This document shows, piece after piece, positions 6,871 through 16,176 of a stretch of 41,584 nucleotides of DNA. This stretch comes from JBFAPK01 sp040676675 (lineage in GTDB: Bacteria > Actinomycetota > Actinomycetes > Mycobacteriales > Micromonosporaceae), in assembly GCF_040676675.1 (NCBI RefSeq), contig NZ_JBFAPK010000057.1:1-41584 (forward strand), given 5' to 3'. The translations under genes and the position numbers were made by a program. Position 1 is the first letter of the stretch. Each line of letters begins with the position of its first letter. Below the pieces are notes generated by a model. It was not told the DNA's origin, did no database searches, and saw nothing but the letters and a program-made list of their open reading frames with translations.

Positions 6871-7959
6871 ATGAGCAGCGAGCGGCTCGCCGCGCTCCTG
6901 GAGGAGTACGCGGAACTGGAGAAGCGGCTCGCCGATCCGGCGATCCACGCCGACCAGAACACCGCCCGCCGGGTCGGCCGGCGCTTCGCCGAGCTCACCC
7001 CGATCCACAAGGCCGCCGGCGAGTTGGACCAGGCCCGGGCCGACCTGGCCGCCGCCCGCGAGCTGGCGGCTGAGGACCCGTCCTTCGCCACCGAGGCGGA
7101 GACCCTCGCGGCCGGACTGCCGGCGCTGGAGCAGCGCCTCGCCGAGCTGCTCATGCCGCGCGACCCGCACGACGCCAAGGATGTGATCGTCGAGATCAAG
7201 GCGGGCGAGGGCGGCGAGGAGTCGGCGCTCTTCGCGGGCGACCTGCTCCGGATGTACCTGCGCTACGCCGAGCGGCGCGGCTGGGTCACCGAGGTGCTGG
7301 ACGCGCAGGACTCGGACCTCGGCGGGGTCAAGGACGTCTCGCTCGCGGTCAAGACGCGCGGCGTCCCGGAGGGCGGCAACGGCGTCTGGTCACGGTTGAA
7401 GTGGGAGGGCGGCGTGCACCGGGTCCAGCGGGTTCCGGTGACCGAGTCGCAGGGGCGCATCCACACCAGCGCCGCCGGGGTGCTGGTGCTGCCCGAGGCC
7501 GAGGAGGTCGACGTCACCATCGACCCCAACGACCTGCGCATCGACGTCTACCGTTCGTCCGGTCCGGGCGGGCAGTCCGTCAACACCACCGACTCGGCGG
7601 TACGGATCACCCACCTGCCGACCGGGATCGTGGTCTCCTGCCAGAACGAGAAGAGCCAGCTGCAGAACCGGGAGCAGGCGATGCGGATCCTGCGTGCCCG
7701 GCTGCTGGCCGCGGCCCAGGAGCAGGCCGACGCCGCGGCCTCCGACGCGCGCCGCTCGCAGGTGCGTACCGTCGACCGCTCCGAGCGGATCCGCACCTAC
7801 AACTTCCCGCAGAACCGGATCACCGATCACCGGATCGGCTACACCGCCTACAACCTGGACCTGGTGCTCGCGGGCGACCTCGACGGGGTGCTCGACGCGC
7901 TGAGCGAGGCGGACCGGTCGGCGCGGCTCGCCGGGGAGACGGAGCTGGCCCGCCGCTGA
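6871..7959 (+). CDS. prfA: Peptide chain release factor 1
   Basis: Recognises UAA and UAG stop codons and triggers peptide release. The catalytic loop is GPGGQSVNTTDSAVR, with GGQ near residues 233-235. The tripeptide region RVQRVPVTESQGRIHTSA carries the PxT codon-recognition motif as PVT. The length of 362 aa is typical. The frame is open further upstream, but ATG 6871 is chosen because family similarity begins at SSERLAALLEEYAELEKRL. The GGQ glutamine should be methylated by PrmC, encoded at 9726 beyond an intervening minus-strand GGDEF gene. Confidence 0.96.
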   Translation: MSSERLAALLEEYAELEKRLADPAIHADQNTARRVGRRFAELTPIHKAAGELDQARADLAAARELAAEDPSFATEAETLAAGLPALEQRLAELLMPRDPHDAKDVIVEIKAGEGGEESALFAGDLLRMYLRYAERRGWVTEVLDAQDSDLGGVKDVSLAVKTRGVPEGGNGVWSRLKWEGGVHRVQRVPVTESQGRIHTSAAGVLVLPEAEEVDVTIDPNDLRIDVYRSSGPGGQSVNTTDSAVRITHLPTGIVVSCQNEKSQLQNREQAMRILRARLLAAAQEQADAAASDARRSQVRTVDRSERIRTYNFPQNRITDHRIGYTAYNLDLVLAGDLDGVLDALSEADRSARLAGETELARR

Positions 7960-7982
7960 GCCGGGCAGGGACGTACCGCGCG

Positions 7983-8092
7983 GCCGGGTAGCGGTCGGGC
8001 GCGCGGCTGGGTGGCGGTCCGCACCGCCGAGCCGGGTAGCGGTCTGGCGCGCCGGTCCGCGCCGCCGAGCGGGGTCTCGGCGCGGGGGTGCC
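7983..8092. repeat. Imperfect GC-rich tandem repeat between convergent prfA and GGDEF genes
   Basis: GCCGGGTAGCGGTC at 7983 recurs at 8031 with one change, giving a diverged unit of about 48 bp in the 147-bp convergent gap. No clean terminator hairpin was seen here. Confidence 0.45.
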
Positions 8093-8106
8093 TCGGCCCG
8101 GCGCGC

Positions 8107-9645
8107 TCAGGAGGCGAGGCGGGGGCGGGCCTTGGCCCGGAGCATCTCCCGGTCGGCCAGCTCGAAGGCGGTACGTAGCCCGCCCGGCCCGGCGACCTCG
8201 GCGAAGCCGACGGTGACGCCGACCGGCGTACCGGGGACCAGCGACTCCCAGTCCTCCGCGTGCACGGCCGCCGTGATTCGCCGGCTCACCTCCGCGGCCT
8301 CGGCCATGCCGGCGCCGGGCAGCACCACCACGAACTCGTCGCCGCCGTAGCGCGCCACGAAGTCGCCCCGGCGCATCACCCGGTTGATCACGCCCGCCAC
8401 CCGTTGCAGTACCAGATCGCCGGAGTGGTGGCCGTGGGCGGTGTTCACGGCCTTGAACCCGTCCAGGTCGCAGACCCCGAGCGCGGCGCGTTCGCCCCGG
8501 CCCACCATCGCCGCCACGTACCGTTCCAGCCGGCGCCGGTTGGGCAGGCCGGTGAGCGGATCGGTCAGCGCCTCACCCTCGTACCGGGCCGCCTCGCGGC
8601 GCATCTCCTCGTGGTCGAGCCGGGCGGCGATCCCGTCCACGTAGACGTCGCGCAGCCGGTCCAGCCGCTGGGCGGCGAGCCGGAAGGCGTGCCGGTCGGC
8701 CGCGTGCGCCGCCGCGTGGTCGCCCGCCCGGGCGTAGGTCAGGCTCAACAGCCGGGCGTGCTCGGCCGCGCCGAGCGTCTCCGCGCCGACGGTGGCGGTC
8801 CGCAGCCGGGCCATCGCCTCGATCGGTCGCCCGCCGGCGATGGCGAGGCAGGCCGCACCGAGCAGGCGCATGTCGCGTACCCGGGAGCTGTCCCCGCCCC
8901 GGGAGAGCAGGGTGGCCGGCTCGGCGCCGGCGGCGGACTCCCGCGCGTCGCCGAGCGCGGCCCGGCGGGCCACCGAGTAGCCGTACGCGGCGAGGCCGCT
9001 GGGGCGCAGCCGGTCGGTGGTCCCGCTCTCCAGGAAGCGTTCGAGGTCGCTGCCCATGTCGCGGAGCACCCGCAGGCAGCCGTCGCTGTCGCCGTTGTGG
9101 TCGAGCGCGACGGCGTTGCGCAGCCGGATCCCGGGCGCCGCGAACGTCTCCTCCGGGATGCCGGCGGCGAGGCCGAGCTGGCGGGCGCGTTCGATCGCGC
9201 TCAGCGCGTAGCCGTGGAAGCTGAGGTACGAGTACGCCATGGCGAGGTCGTGCCAGCCCCAGGCGGTCTCCCGGTCCGGGTCCTCGACCGCGCCGAGCGC
9301 CCGGGCGCCCTGGACCAGGTGGGTGACGCAGCGGTCGAGCGCGCCCTGGTGGTGCGCGGCGAGCGCGGCCAGCGCGTGCAGGTGCCCGTGCAGGTACGGC
9401 TCGGTGAGGTCGCGGGCGGCGTCGAAGGCCTGCTCGACGGCGGTGGTGAACTCCGCCGTGCGGCCCAGGTTGATCACCGCGGAGAGCCGCTGGAGCAACG
9501 CGTCGGCCCGCGTGTACGGGTCGTCGGAGGTCTTCAGCACCTGGTCGAGCAGGAGCGACGCGTCGGCGGACCGGCTGCTCTCCTGGAGCGCACGGGCCTG
9601 CCGGAGGACATCGGCCTGGTCGACGACCCGGTCGAGCCAGCTCAC
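8107..9645 (-). CDS. Diguanylate cyclase with helical-repeat sensor region
   Basis: Predicted to make cyclic di-GMP from two GTP. The C-terminal GGDEF domain starts at TDPLTGLPNRRRL; the active site is RYGGDEF (GGDEF about 433-437) and looks intact. RRGD five residues upstream is an RxxD inhibitory (I) site, so product feedback is likely. The N-terminal 330 residues are alpha-helical and TPR-like (for example ALAALAAHHQGALDR) with no membrane segment, suggesting a cytosolic sensor that binds a protein partner. The GTG start has a strong AGGAGG ribosome site five bases away. It is divergent from prmC and inserted between prfA and prmC, which are neighbours in M. tuberculosis. Confidence 0.88.
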   Translation of the reverse strand: MSWLDRVVDQADVLRQARALQESSRSADASLLLDQVLKTSDDPYTRADALLQRLSAVINLGRTAEFTTAVEQAFDAARDLTEPYLHGHLHALAALAAHHQGALDRCVTHLVQGARALGAVEDPDRETAWGWHDLAMAYSYLSFHGYALSAIERARQLGLAAGIPEETFAAPGIRLRNAVALDHNGDSDGCLRVLRDMGSDLERFLESGTTDRLRPSGLAAYGYSVARRAALGDARESAAGAEPATLLSRGGDSSRVRDMRLLGAACLAIAGGRPIEAMARLRTATVGAETLGAAEHARLLSLTYARAGDHAAAHAADRHAFRLAAQRLDRLRDVYVDGIAARLDHEEMRREAARYEGEALTDPLTGLPNRRRLERYVAAMVGRGERAALGVCDLDGFKAVNTAHGHHSGDLVLQRVAGVINRVMRRGDFVARYGGDEFVVVLPGAGMAEAAEVSRRITAAVHAEDWESLVPGTPVGVTVGFAEVAGPGGLRTAFELADREMLRAKARPRLAS

Positions 9646-9725
9646 GCAACCTCCTGAAGATCCGGCGAGCCAGAGCGTGCGGTACCCACGGGGCGACGGT
9701 GCCGGCCGCCGTCCATGATTATGTC

Positions 9726-10649
9726 GTGACCCGTATCGTCGAACAGCCCGCCGAAGGGCCGAAAAGGCAGCGGCCGCAGGGGCCGGTGGCCCGCTCGGCC
9801 GAGGTGCTGGCCAGGGCCGGGATCGGCCCGGCGCGGGTGGAGGCGGAGCTGCTGGCGGCGCACGTGCTGGCGGTGCCCCGGGGCCGGCTCTTGCTCGCGG
9901 ACGGCTTCACGCCGGAGCAGCTCGCCGGCTACGAGGAACTGGTCTCCCGCCGGGCGCGCCGCGAGCCCCTGCAACACCTGCTCGGTTCGGCGGCCTTCCG
10001 GTACCTGGAGCTGGCGGTCGGGCCGGGCGTCTTCGTACCGCGCCCGGAGACCGAGCTGCTCGCCGGCTGGGGGATCGACCGGGCCCGGGAGGTGCTGGCG
10101 GAGCGGGGCGAGGTCACCGTGGTCGACCTGTGCAGCGGTACGGGGGCGATCGCGCTGTCGGTGGCGCACGAGGTACCGGCCGCGGCGGTGACCGCCGTCG
10201 AGCGGGCCGCCCCGGCGCTGGAGTGGCTGCGCCGCAACGCCGCCGAGCGGGCGGCCGCCGGCGACCGGCCGGTCGAGGTGGTCGCCGCGGACGTGACCCG
10301 GCCCGGGCTGTTGGCGGGGCTCGCGGGGCGGGTCGACGTGGTGCTCTGCAACCCGCCGTACGTCCCGGAGGGAACCGTCGTGGGACCGGAGGTGGCCGGG
10401 TACGACCCGGCGGACGCCGTCTTCGGCGGCCCGGACGGGCTGGCGGTGATCCGGCCGCTGGTCGACCGGGTGGCCGAGCTGCTCCGCCCCGGCGGCGCGT
10501 TCGGCGTGGAGCACGACGACACCCACGGCGAGGCGGTACCGGCCCTGCTGGGGGTGGGCGGGCGGTTCGTCGGGATCGAGGAGCGGCACGACCTTGCCGG
10601 TCGTCCCCGGTTCGTCACCGCCGTCCGGGCCGGCGCGCCCACCGCGTGA
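9726..10649 (+). CDS. prmC: Release factor glutamine methyltransferase
   Basis: SAM-dependent enzyme that N5-methylates the glutamine of the GGQ motif in release factors. The SAM-binding motif VVDLCSGTGAIALSVAH and the catalytic CNPPYVPEG (NPPY about 209-212) are present, followed by DPADAVFGGPDGL. The frame is open to 9699, but GTG 9726 is preferred: CATGAT (9714-9719) lies six bases before it as a -10-like box, giving a leaderless message, and similarity begins only later at RSAEVLARAGI. tsaC follows after 36 bp. Confidence 0.94.
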   Translation: MTRIVEQPAEGPKRQRPQGPVARSAEVLARAGIGPARVEAELLAAHVLAVPRGRLLLADGFTPEQLAGYEELVSRRARREPLQHLLGSAAFRYLELAVGPGVFVPRPETELLAGWGIDRAREVLAERGEVTVVDLCSGTGAIALSVAHEVPAAAVTAVERAAPALEWLRRNAAERAAAGDRPVEVVAADVTRPGLLAGLAGRVDVVLCNPPYVPEGTVVGPEVAGYDPADAVFGGPDGLAVIRPLVDRVAELLRPGGAFGVEHDDTHGEAVPALLGVGGRFVGIEERHDLAGRPRFVTAVRAGAPTA

Positions 10650-10685
10650 CCGGGTCGCCGCGCGGGCGTGGCAGACTGACTTCCC

Positions 10686-11333
10686 GTGATGCTCTATGAC
10701 TGTCGGTCCCTCGCGGAGCGGGACCGTGGCATCGCCGCGGCGATCGAGGCGGTCAAGAACGGCGAGCTCGTCGTCCTCCCGACCGACACGGTGTACGGCA
10801 TCGGGGCCGATGCCTTCACCCCGTACGCGGTCACGGCGCTGCTGAACGCGAAGGGTCGCGGCCGCAACGTGCCGCCCCCGGTGCTGGTGGGCTCCCGGCA
10901 CACCCTCGACGGACTGGTCTTCTCGCTCCCGCCGGTCGCCCGCGACCTGGTCGAGGCCTTCTGGCCCGGCGCGCTCACGGTGGTGGTCGAGCACTCGCCG
11001 AGCCTGCAGTGGGACCTCGGCGACACCGGAGGCACGGTGGCGGTGCGGATGCCGCTGCACCCGGTCGCGCTGGAGGTGCTCCGGGAGACCGGTCCGATGG
11101 CCGTCTCGTCGGCCAACAAGCACGGTCAGCCGGCCGCGGTCACCGCCGAGGAGGCCCGCGACCAGCTCGGCTACTCGGTGCGTACCTACCTGGAGGCGGG
11201 GCCCTGCCCCGACCCGGTGCCCAGCACGATCGTCGACGTCACCGGCGAGGTGCCGCGGGTACTGCGGGCCGGCGCGATCCCGTTGCAGAAGCTGCGGGAC
11301 GTCGTGCCGGACATCCAGGGCCAGGAGTCCTGA
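10686..11333 (+). CDS. tsaC: Threonylcarbamoyl-AMP synthase (YrdC/Sua5)
   Basis: Makes threonylcarbamoyl-AMP from threonine, bicarbonate and ATP, the first step of t6A37 modification of ANN-decoding tRNAs. The YrdC fold is marked by LPTDTVYGIGADA, the basic loop NAKGRGRNVPPPVLV, and MAVSSANKHGQPA. The 215-aa protein is the short form without the Sua5 domain. The start is GTG 10686 or ATG 10689; CAGACT at 10672-10677 fits a -10 box for a leaderless message. The next gene, a phosphatase, begins directly after the stop codon, so the two are co-transcribed. Confidence 0.93.
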   Translation: MMLYDCRSLAERDRGIAAAIEAVKNGELVVLPTDTVYGIGADAFTPYAVTALLNAKGRGRNVPPPVLVGSRHTLDGLVFSLPPVARDLVEAFWPGALTVVVEHSPSLQWDLGDTGGTVAVRMPLHPVALEVLRETGPMAVSSANKHGQPAAVTAEEARDQLGYSVRTYLEAGPCPDPVPSTIVDVTGEVPRVLRAGAIPLQKLRDVVPDIQGQES

Positions 11334-11984
11334 GTGCCGCCCTTCACCGTCCTGCACGTCTGCATGGGGAACATCTGCCGCTCCCCGATGGCGGAGCGGC
11401 TGCTCGCCCTCGCGGTACTGCGCCGGGTGGAGCGGCTCGCGGGCGAGGGCGGGCCGGCCGGCGGCGCCCCGGGCGGAACCGAGCCGGCCGACCTGGCCGA
11501 GACGCTGGTGCACAGCCACAGCGCCGGTACCGGTGGCTGGCACGCGGGCGAGGAGATGAACCCGCCCGCGGCCCGGCAGGTCCAGCGGCGCGGGGGCGAC
11601 GTGACCGGCTTTCTCGCCCGCAAGCTGCGCTCCGACCAGATCGACGCCGCCGACCTGGTGCTGACGGCCACGGCCGACCAGCAGGAGTACGTGCTGGCGC
11701 TGCGGCCCGACGCCGCCGACCGGACCTTCGTGCTCGGCGAGTTCGGCCGGTTGCTCGCCGCGCTGGACCCGGCGGCGCTGCCGCCGGCGGAGCCGACCCC
11801 CGAGGAGGTCTACGCGCGCGGGGTCGCCCTGGTCGCGGCGGCGGCCGCGGCCCGGCAGGGCGAGTCGCCGCTGCCCGGGGACGACCTCGACGACCCGTGG
11901 GGGCGGGGCGACCAGTGTTTCACCCGGGTGGCCGACGAGATCGAGACCACCGTGCAGCCGCTGGCGGCCGTGCTCCTGCCCTGA
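11334..11984 (+). CDS. Low-molecular-weight protein-tyrosine phosphatase
   Basis: Cytosolic cysteine phosphatase or arsenate-reductase-fold protein. The P-loop CMGNICRS (C-x5-R) is at residues 10-17, and DDLDDPWGRG near the C-terminus supplies the general-acid Asp in the DP motif. An Ala/Gly/Pro-rich insertion (EGGPAGGAPGGTEPAD) follows the first helix, making it 216 aa against about 150-200. The GTG start abuts the tsaC stop. The usual M. tuberculosis neighbour here is a wecA-like gene; the phosphatase may act in envelope polysaccharide regulation, but that is inference. Confidence 0.88.
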   Translation: MPPFTVLHVCMGNICRSPMAERLLALAVLRRVERLAGEGGPAGGAPGGTEPADLAETLVHSHSAGTGGWHAGEEMNPPAARQVQRRGGDVTGFLARKLRSDQIDAADLVLTATADQQEYVLALRPDAADRTFVLGEFGRLLAALDPAALPPAEPTPEEVYARGVALVAAAAAARQGESPLPGDDLDDPWGRGDQCFTRVADEIETTVQPLAAVLLP

Positions 11985-12080
11985 CCGGGTCGCCGCCCGG
12001 CGGCAACCCGCCCGCGCGGGGAGCGTGCCGCTGGGTGCGGCTGTGACGGTCCTGTGTACCGGCCCACAATCTGCTGGTTA

Positions 12081-12101
12081 TTGCGCAGAAAGCGGGCGCA
12101 A
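12081..12101. promoter_or_regulatory. Inverted repeat upstream of the penicillin-binding protein gene
   Basis: TTGCGC (12081-12086) and GCGCAA (12096-12101) form a 6-bp inverted repeat with a 9-bp spacer in the 179-bp gap before the PBP gene. TTGACG at 12123 could be a -35 element, but its -10 partner is unclear. Operator-like only. Confidence 0.25.
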
Positions 12102-12163
12102 GGCGGCCATTCTCGGGCACTGTTGACGAGTTCTCACCTTGGAACCCGTCCGAGAGGTGACGC

Positions 12164-14263
12164 ATGTCCGCCCGATCCCGCTCCGGCAAGCTGGCCACGC
12201 TGCTCCTGACCGGGGCGCTGGCCGGCCTGGTCGTGGCCGCCGTCGCGCTCCCGGCCAACCTGCTGGTGGGGCGGGGGCTGAACCTGATGAGCATGGCGTA
12301 CGAGGACCTGCCGAGCGACCTGAAGACGCCGCCGACGGCGCAGCGCTCGTACCTCTACGCCAACGACGGCAAGACCCTGGTCACCTCCTTCTACACGGAG
12401 AACCGGACGGACGTGCCGCTGGACGCCGTCGCGCCGACCATGCGGCAGGCGATGGTGGCCGCCGAGGACACCCGCTTCTACCAGCACGGCGGGGTCGACC
12501 TGCGCAGCGTGGTCCGGGCCCTGGTGGCCAACCGGGGCGGCGAGGTACGCCAGGGCGCCTCGACCCTGACCATGCAGTACGTCCGCAACGTGCTCAAGAC
12601 CGACCCGAACCTGACGCCCGAGCAGCGGGAGGCGGCCACCGCCACCACGTTCGGCCGCAAGGTCCAGGAGATGCGGTACGCGCTGACGCTGGAGAAGGAG
12701 CTCTCCAAGGACGAGATCCTGAACCGCTACCTGAACATCGCCTACTTCGGGGCCGGGGCGTACGGCATCTCGGCGGCGAGCGAACGCTACTTCTCCAAGC
12801 CACCGGGTCAGCTGACCCTTGCCGAGTCGGCGACGCTCGCCGGGCTGGTGCAGTCCCCGGACACCGACGACCCGATCGACAACGACCCGGCGGCGGCGCT
12901 GGGGCGCCGGTCGTACGTGCTGGACCAGATGGCTCGGATGAAGGTGATCTCGCCGGCCGACGCGGAGCGGGCCAAGGCCGGGCCGCTCGGACTGCACCCG
13001 AAGAACGAGCCGAGCGGCTGCGCCGCCACCGGCGTCGAGCACCCCGACTGGGGCTTCTTCTGCGACTACTTCGTGCAGTGGTGGGACACCCAGCCGGCCT
13101 TCGGCAAGACGGTGGCCGAGCGGGAGCAGGCGCTGCGGCAGGGCGGCTACACGATCGTCAGCTCGCTCGACCCGGACATCCAGGCCAAGGCCGTGCAGCA
13201 GGCGCTGACGGTGTACGGCTACAACAACAAGCGGGCGGTACCGATGGCGGTGGTGCAGCCCGGTACCGGCCGGGTGCTGTCGCTCGCGGTGAACCGGCAC
13301 TACAGTCTCGACCCCAACCCGAAGGGGCAGAAGACCTACCCGAACACGGTCAACCAGCTCGTGGCCGGTGGCGGCACCATCGAGGGGTACCAGGCGGGCT
13401 CGACGTTCAAGATGTTCACCATGCTCGCCGCGCTGGAGGCCGGCGCGCCGCTGAACACCGGCTTCGACTCGCCGTCGCGGCTGCTCACGAACTACCCGGT
13501 GAGCGGGCCCGCGAGCTGCGGCGGTTACTGGTGCCCGTCGAACGCCAACCCGTCGTGGATGGACGGGTACCGCACCATGTGGACGGGCTTCGGGCGCTCG
13601 GTCAACACGTACTTCGTCCAGCTGGAGCAGCAGGTCGGCGCCGACAAGGCGGTGGCGATGGCGCAGCGGCTGGGGATCAGGTTCCGTGCCGCGAACGACG
13701 CCAAGCTGGCCCGGGACGGGGCGCGCGGCTGGGGCGCCTTCACCCTCGGCGTGGCCGCCACGACCCCGCTCGACCTCGCCAACGCGTACGCGACCGTGGC
13801 GGCCGAGGGGACGTACTGCGCGCCGCTGCCGGTCAACTCGATCACCGACTCGGCCGGTCACGTCGCCGCCGCCGGCAACCCGTCCTGCAAGCGGGTGCTC
13901 GAACCGGACATCGCCCGGGCCGCGACCGACGCCGCCCGCTGCCCGGTGGGCGACCAGTCGACGTACCGCACCTGTGACGGCGGCACCGCCACCCAGGTGC
14001 ACGACATCATGGGCGGGCGCCCGGTGGCCGGCAAGACCGGCAGCTCGGAGGAGAACGCGACCGAGACGTTCGCGATGTTCACCCCGCAGCTCGCGGCGGC
14101 GGCCATCGCGGCGAACCCGGACGACCCGGGCGACCACGTCGGGTCGGCGATCCAGCTCAACGTGGTCGACGCGGTCGCCCGTACGCTGGCCGCCGCGCTG
14201 AAGGGCGAGCCGCAGGTGGACTTCAAGTCGCCGAGCATGGCCACCGCGTTCGGGCTGAACTGA
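12164..14263 (+). CDS. Class A penicillin-binding protein (GT51 + transpeptidase)
   Basis: Bifunctional peptidoglycan synthase anchored by an N-terminal membrane segment (about 10-35). The GT51 glycosyltransferase has AAEDTRFYQHGGVDLRSV with the catalytic Glu near 102, and GASTLTMQYVRN. The transpeptidase has SxxK in GSTFKMF (Ser near 413), SxN as SVN, and KTG in AGKTGSSE (about 623). Four Cys in CGGYWC and CDGG contexts are exported and may form disulfides. The start ATG has GAGAGGTGACGC upstream. Length 699 aa is normal, with no PASTA domain. It precedes the leaderless glyA. Confidence 0.94.
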   Translation: MSARSRSGKLATLLLTGALAGLVVAAVALPANLLVGRGLNLMSMAYEDLPSDLKTPPTAQRSYLYANDGKTLVTSFYTENRTDVPLDAVAPTMRQAMVAAEDTRFYQHGGVDLRSVVRALVANRGGEVRQGASTLTMQYVRNVLKTDPNLTPEQREAATATTFGRKVQEMRYALTLEKELSKDEILNRYLNIAYFGAGAYGISAASERYFSKPPGQLTLAESATLAGLVQSPDTDDPIDNDPAAALGRRSYVLDQMARMKVISPADAERAKAGPLGLHPKNEPSGCAATGVEHPDWGFFCDYFVQWWDTQPAFGKTVAEREQALRQGGYTIVSSLDPDIQAKAVQQALTVYGYNNKRAVPMAVVQPGTGRVLSLAVNRHYSLDPNPKGQKTYPNTVNQLVAGGGTIEGYQAGSTFKMFTMLAALEAGAPLNTGFDSPSRLLTNYPVSGPASCGGYWCPSNANPSWMDGYRTMWTGFGRSVNTYFVQLEQQVGADKAVAMAQRLGIRFRAANDAKLARDGARGWGAFTLGVAATTPLDLANAYATVAAEGTYCAPLPVNSITDSAGHVAAAGNPSCKRVLEPDIARAATDAARCPVGDQSTYRTCDGGTATQVHDIMGGRPVAGKTGSSEENATETFAMFTPQLAAAAIAANPDDPGDHVGSAIQLNVVDAVARTLAAALKGEPQVDFKSPSMATAFGLN

Positions 14264-14282
14264 GCCCGGTCGGGACACCACC

Positions 14283-14288
14283 TAGACT
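14283..14288 (+). promoter_or_regulatory. -10 box (TAGACT) of leaderless glyA
   Basis: TAGACT ends seven bases before the GTG of glyA, placing the expected transcription start on or next to the start codon. No ribosome site is present. Confidence 0.5.
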
Positions 14289-14295
14289 CGTCGCT

Positions 14296-15588
14296 GTGAA
14301 CCCGACCAGCACCGACACCTTCTGGGGGCCGGACTTCGAGCAGCTGCGGGCGACCGACCCGGAGATCGCCTCGGTGGTCCTCGGCGAGTTGGACCGCCTC
14401 CGCGGCGGCCTGCAGCTGATCGCCAGCGAGAACCTCACCTCGCCCGCGGTGCTGGCCGCGCTCGGCTCGACCCTGACGAACAAGTACGCCGAGGGCTATC
14501 CCGGCCGGCGCTACTACGGCGGTTGCGCCGAGGTCGACCGGGCCGAGGAGATCGGCGTGGCGCGGGCCCGCGAGCTCTTCGACGCCGAGCACGCCAACCT
14601 GCAGCCGCACTCGGGCGCGAGCGCCAACCTGGCCGCGTACGCCGCGCTGGTGCAGCCGGGGGACACGGTGCTGGCGATGGACCTGCCGCACGGCGGGCAC
14701 CTGACCCACGGCAGCCGGGTGAACTTCTCGGGTCGGTGGTTCGCCACGGTCGGCTACCACGTCCGGCAGGACACCGAGTTGATCGACTACGACGAGGTGC
14801 GGGACCTGGCCCTCGAACACCGGCCGAAGATGATCATCTGCGGCGCCACCGCGTATCCGCGTCTGATCGACTTCGCCCGGTTCCGGGAGATCGCCGACGA
14901 GGTCGACGCGTACCTGATGGTCGACGCCGCGCATTTCATCGGGCTGGTCGCCGGGCGCGCGATCCCCTCTCCGGTGCCGTACGCCGACGTCGTCTGTGCC
15001 ACCACCCACAAGGTGCTGCGCGGCCCGCGCGGCGGCATGATCCTCTGCCGCGAGTCGCTGGCCGAGCGGATCGACAAGGCGGTCTTCCCGTTCACCCAGG
15101 GCGGTCCGCTGATGCACGCGGTCGCGGCGAAGGCGGTCGCGTTGCGCGAGGCCGCGCTGCCGGAGTTCCAGGCGTACGCCGCCCAGGTGGTCCGCAACGC
15201 CCAGGCGCTCGCCGCCGGGCTGGCGGCCGAGGGGATGCGTCCCGTCTCCGGCGGTACCGACACCCACCTGACCCTGGTCGACCTGCGCGAGCTGGGGGTG
15301 ACCGGGCGGCTCGCCGAGGAGCGCTGCGACGCCGCGCGGATCACGCTGAACAAGAACGCCATCCCGTACGACCCGCAGAAGCCGATGACGGCCTCGGGGA
15401 TCCGGGTCGGTACCGCGAGCGTCACCACCCAGGGGATGCGGGAGCCGGAGATGCGCCAGATCGCCACCCTGATCTCCCGCGCGGTGCGCACCGATCCGGC
15501 CGGGCCGGGCGGTACCGAGACGCTGGCCGACCTGGCCAGCGAGGTCGGCGAGCTGGTGGCGCGCTTCCCGGTGTACCCGCGTGGCTGA
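14296..15588 (+). CDS. glyA: Serine hydroxymethyltransferase
   Basis: PLP enzyme interconverting serine plus tetrahydrofolate with glycine plus 5,10-methylene-tetrahydrofolate. Motifs: LIASENLTSPAVLAALGS, YAEGYPGRRYYGGC, QPHSGASANLAAY, MVDAAHFIGLVAG, and the Schiff-base lysine in TTHKVLRGPRGG (near K239). The length of 430 aa is standard. The start is GTG with no ribosome site but a TAGACT -10 seven bases upstream, so it is probably leaderless. The next gene begins 8 bases before its stop, so glyA and the AtpI-like gene overlap and are co-transcribed. Confidence 0.96.
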   Translation: MNPTSTDTFWGPDFEQLRATDPEIASVVLGELDRLRGGLQLIASENLTSPAVLAALGSTLTNKYAEGYPGRRYYGGCAEVDRAEEIGVARARELFDAEHANLQPHSGASANLAAYAALVQPGDTVLAMDLPHGGHLTHGSRVNFSGRWFATVGYHVRQDTELIDYDEVRDLALEHRPKMIICGATAYPRLIDFARFREIADEVDAYLMVDAAHFIGLVAGRAIPSPVPYADVVCATTHKVLRGPRGGMILCRESLAERIDKAVFPFTQGGPLMHAVAAKAVALREAALPEFQAYAAQVVRNAQALAAGLAAEGMRPVSGGTDTHLTLVDLRELGVTGRLAEERCDAARITLNKNAIPYDPQKPMTASGIRVGTASVTTQGMREPEMRQIATLISRAVRTDPAGPGGTETLADLASEVGELVARFPVYPRG

Positions 15589-16051
15589 GCGCGCGGGCAC
15601 CGACGTGCGGGCCGCCGGCTCGATCGACCCGGCGGCGTCGGACGACCGCCGGTGGAGATTGCGACATTTGCCGGTTCTACTGGGCGTGTCGGGCGTCGCG
15701 CTGGTCGTGGCGGCCGTTCTCGGCGGACTGCTCGCCGGCGGCGTCGGCGCGGTCGGGGCCCCGATCGGCGTCGCGATCGTCACTCTCAGCTACACGCTCT
15801 CCACGCTCGTGATCGCCTGGGCCGACTCGGTCAACCCGCAACTGGTGCTCGCCGTCGGGCTCGCCGCGTACGCCACGAAGTTCACCCTGCTCGGGGTGAT
15901 CATGAGCGTGGTGGCGTCCTCCGGCTGGGCGGGGTTGGTGCCGCTCTGCCTGGGTGTGGCCGCCGGCGTGGTGCTCTGGACCGGTACCCACATCTGGTGG
16001 ATCAGCACCGTACACGCCCGGCGCGTCCGGGGCGGAGAAATGTCGCGCTGA
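15581..16051 (+). CDS. AtpI-like four-helix membrane protein
   Basis: 156-aa protein with a hydrophilic N-terminus (30 residues) and four hydrophobic segments (about 31-52, 56-79, 86-111 and 116-138). Size, topology and position just before the atp operon resemble the conserved transmembrane protein upstream of atpB in M. tuberculosis and AtpI, which helps c-ring assembly elsewhere. Its GTG start overlaps the glyA stop by 8 bases. A promoter-like gap of 196 bp separates it from the next gene, so it may be expressed with glyA rather than with the ATP synthase. Confidence 0.6.
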   Translation: MAERAGTDVRAAGSIDPAASDDRRWRLRHLPVLLGVSGVALVVAAVLGGLLAGGVGAVGAPIGVAIVTLSYTLSTLVIAWADSVNPQLVLAVGLAAYATKFTLLGVIMSVVASSGWAGLVPLCLGVAAGVVLWTGTHIWWISTVHARRVRGGEMSR

Positions 16052-16176
16052 CGCGCCGCGTTGACCAGCGCTTGTCCCACGATCCGGACGGCACTCAGAA
16101 AACTGTCAGTGATCGGTCATTTCTTGAGTGGCCGAAGCGGAGTAGCGTGCCCCAGAGACGACGCGACCGCCCGAGG

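Noticed and set aside
12134..14281. 715-aa minus-strand open frame over the penicillin-binding protein gene
   Set aside because: Antisense shadow; the plus strand carries every GT51 and transpeptidase motif.
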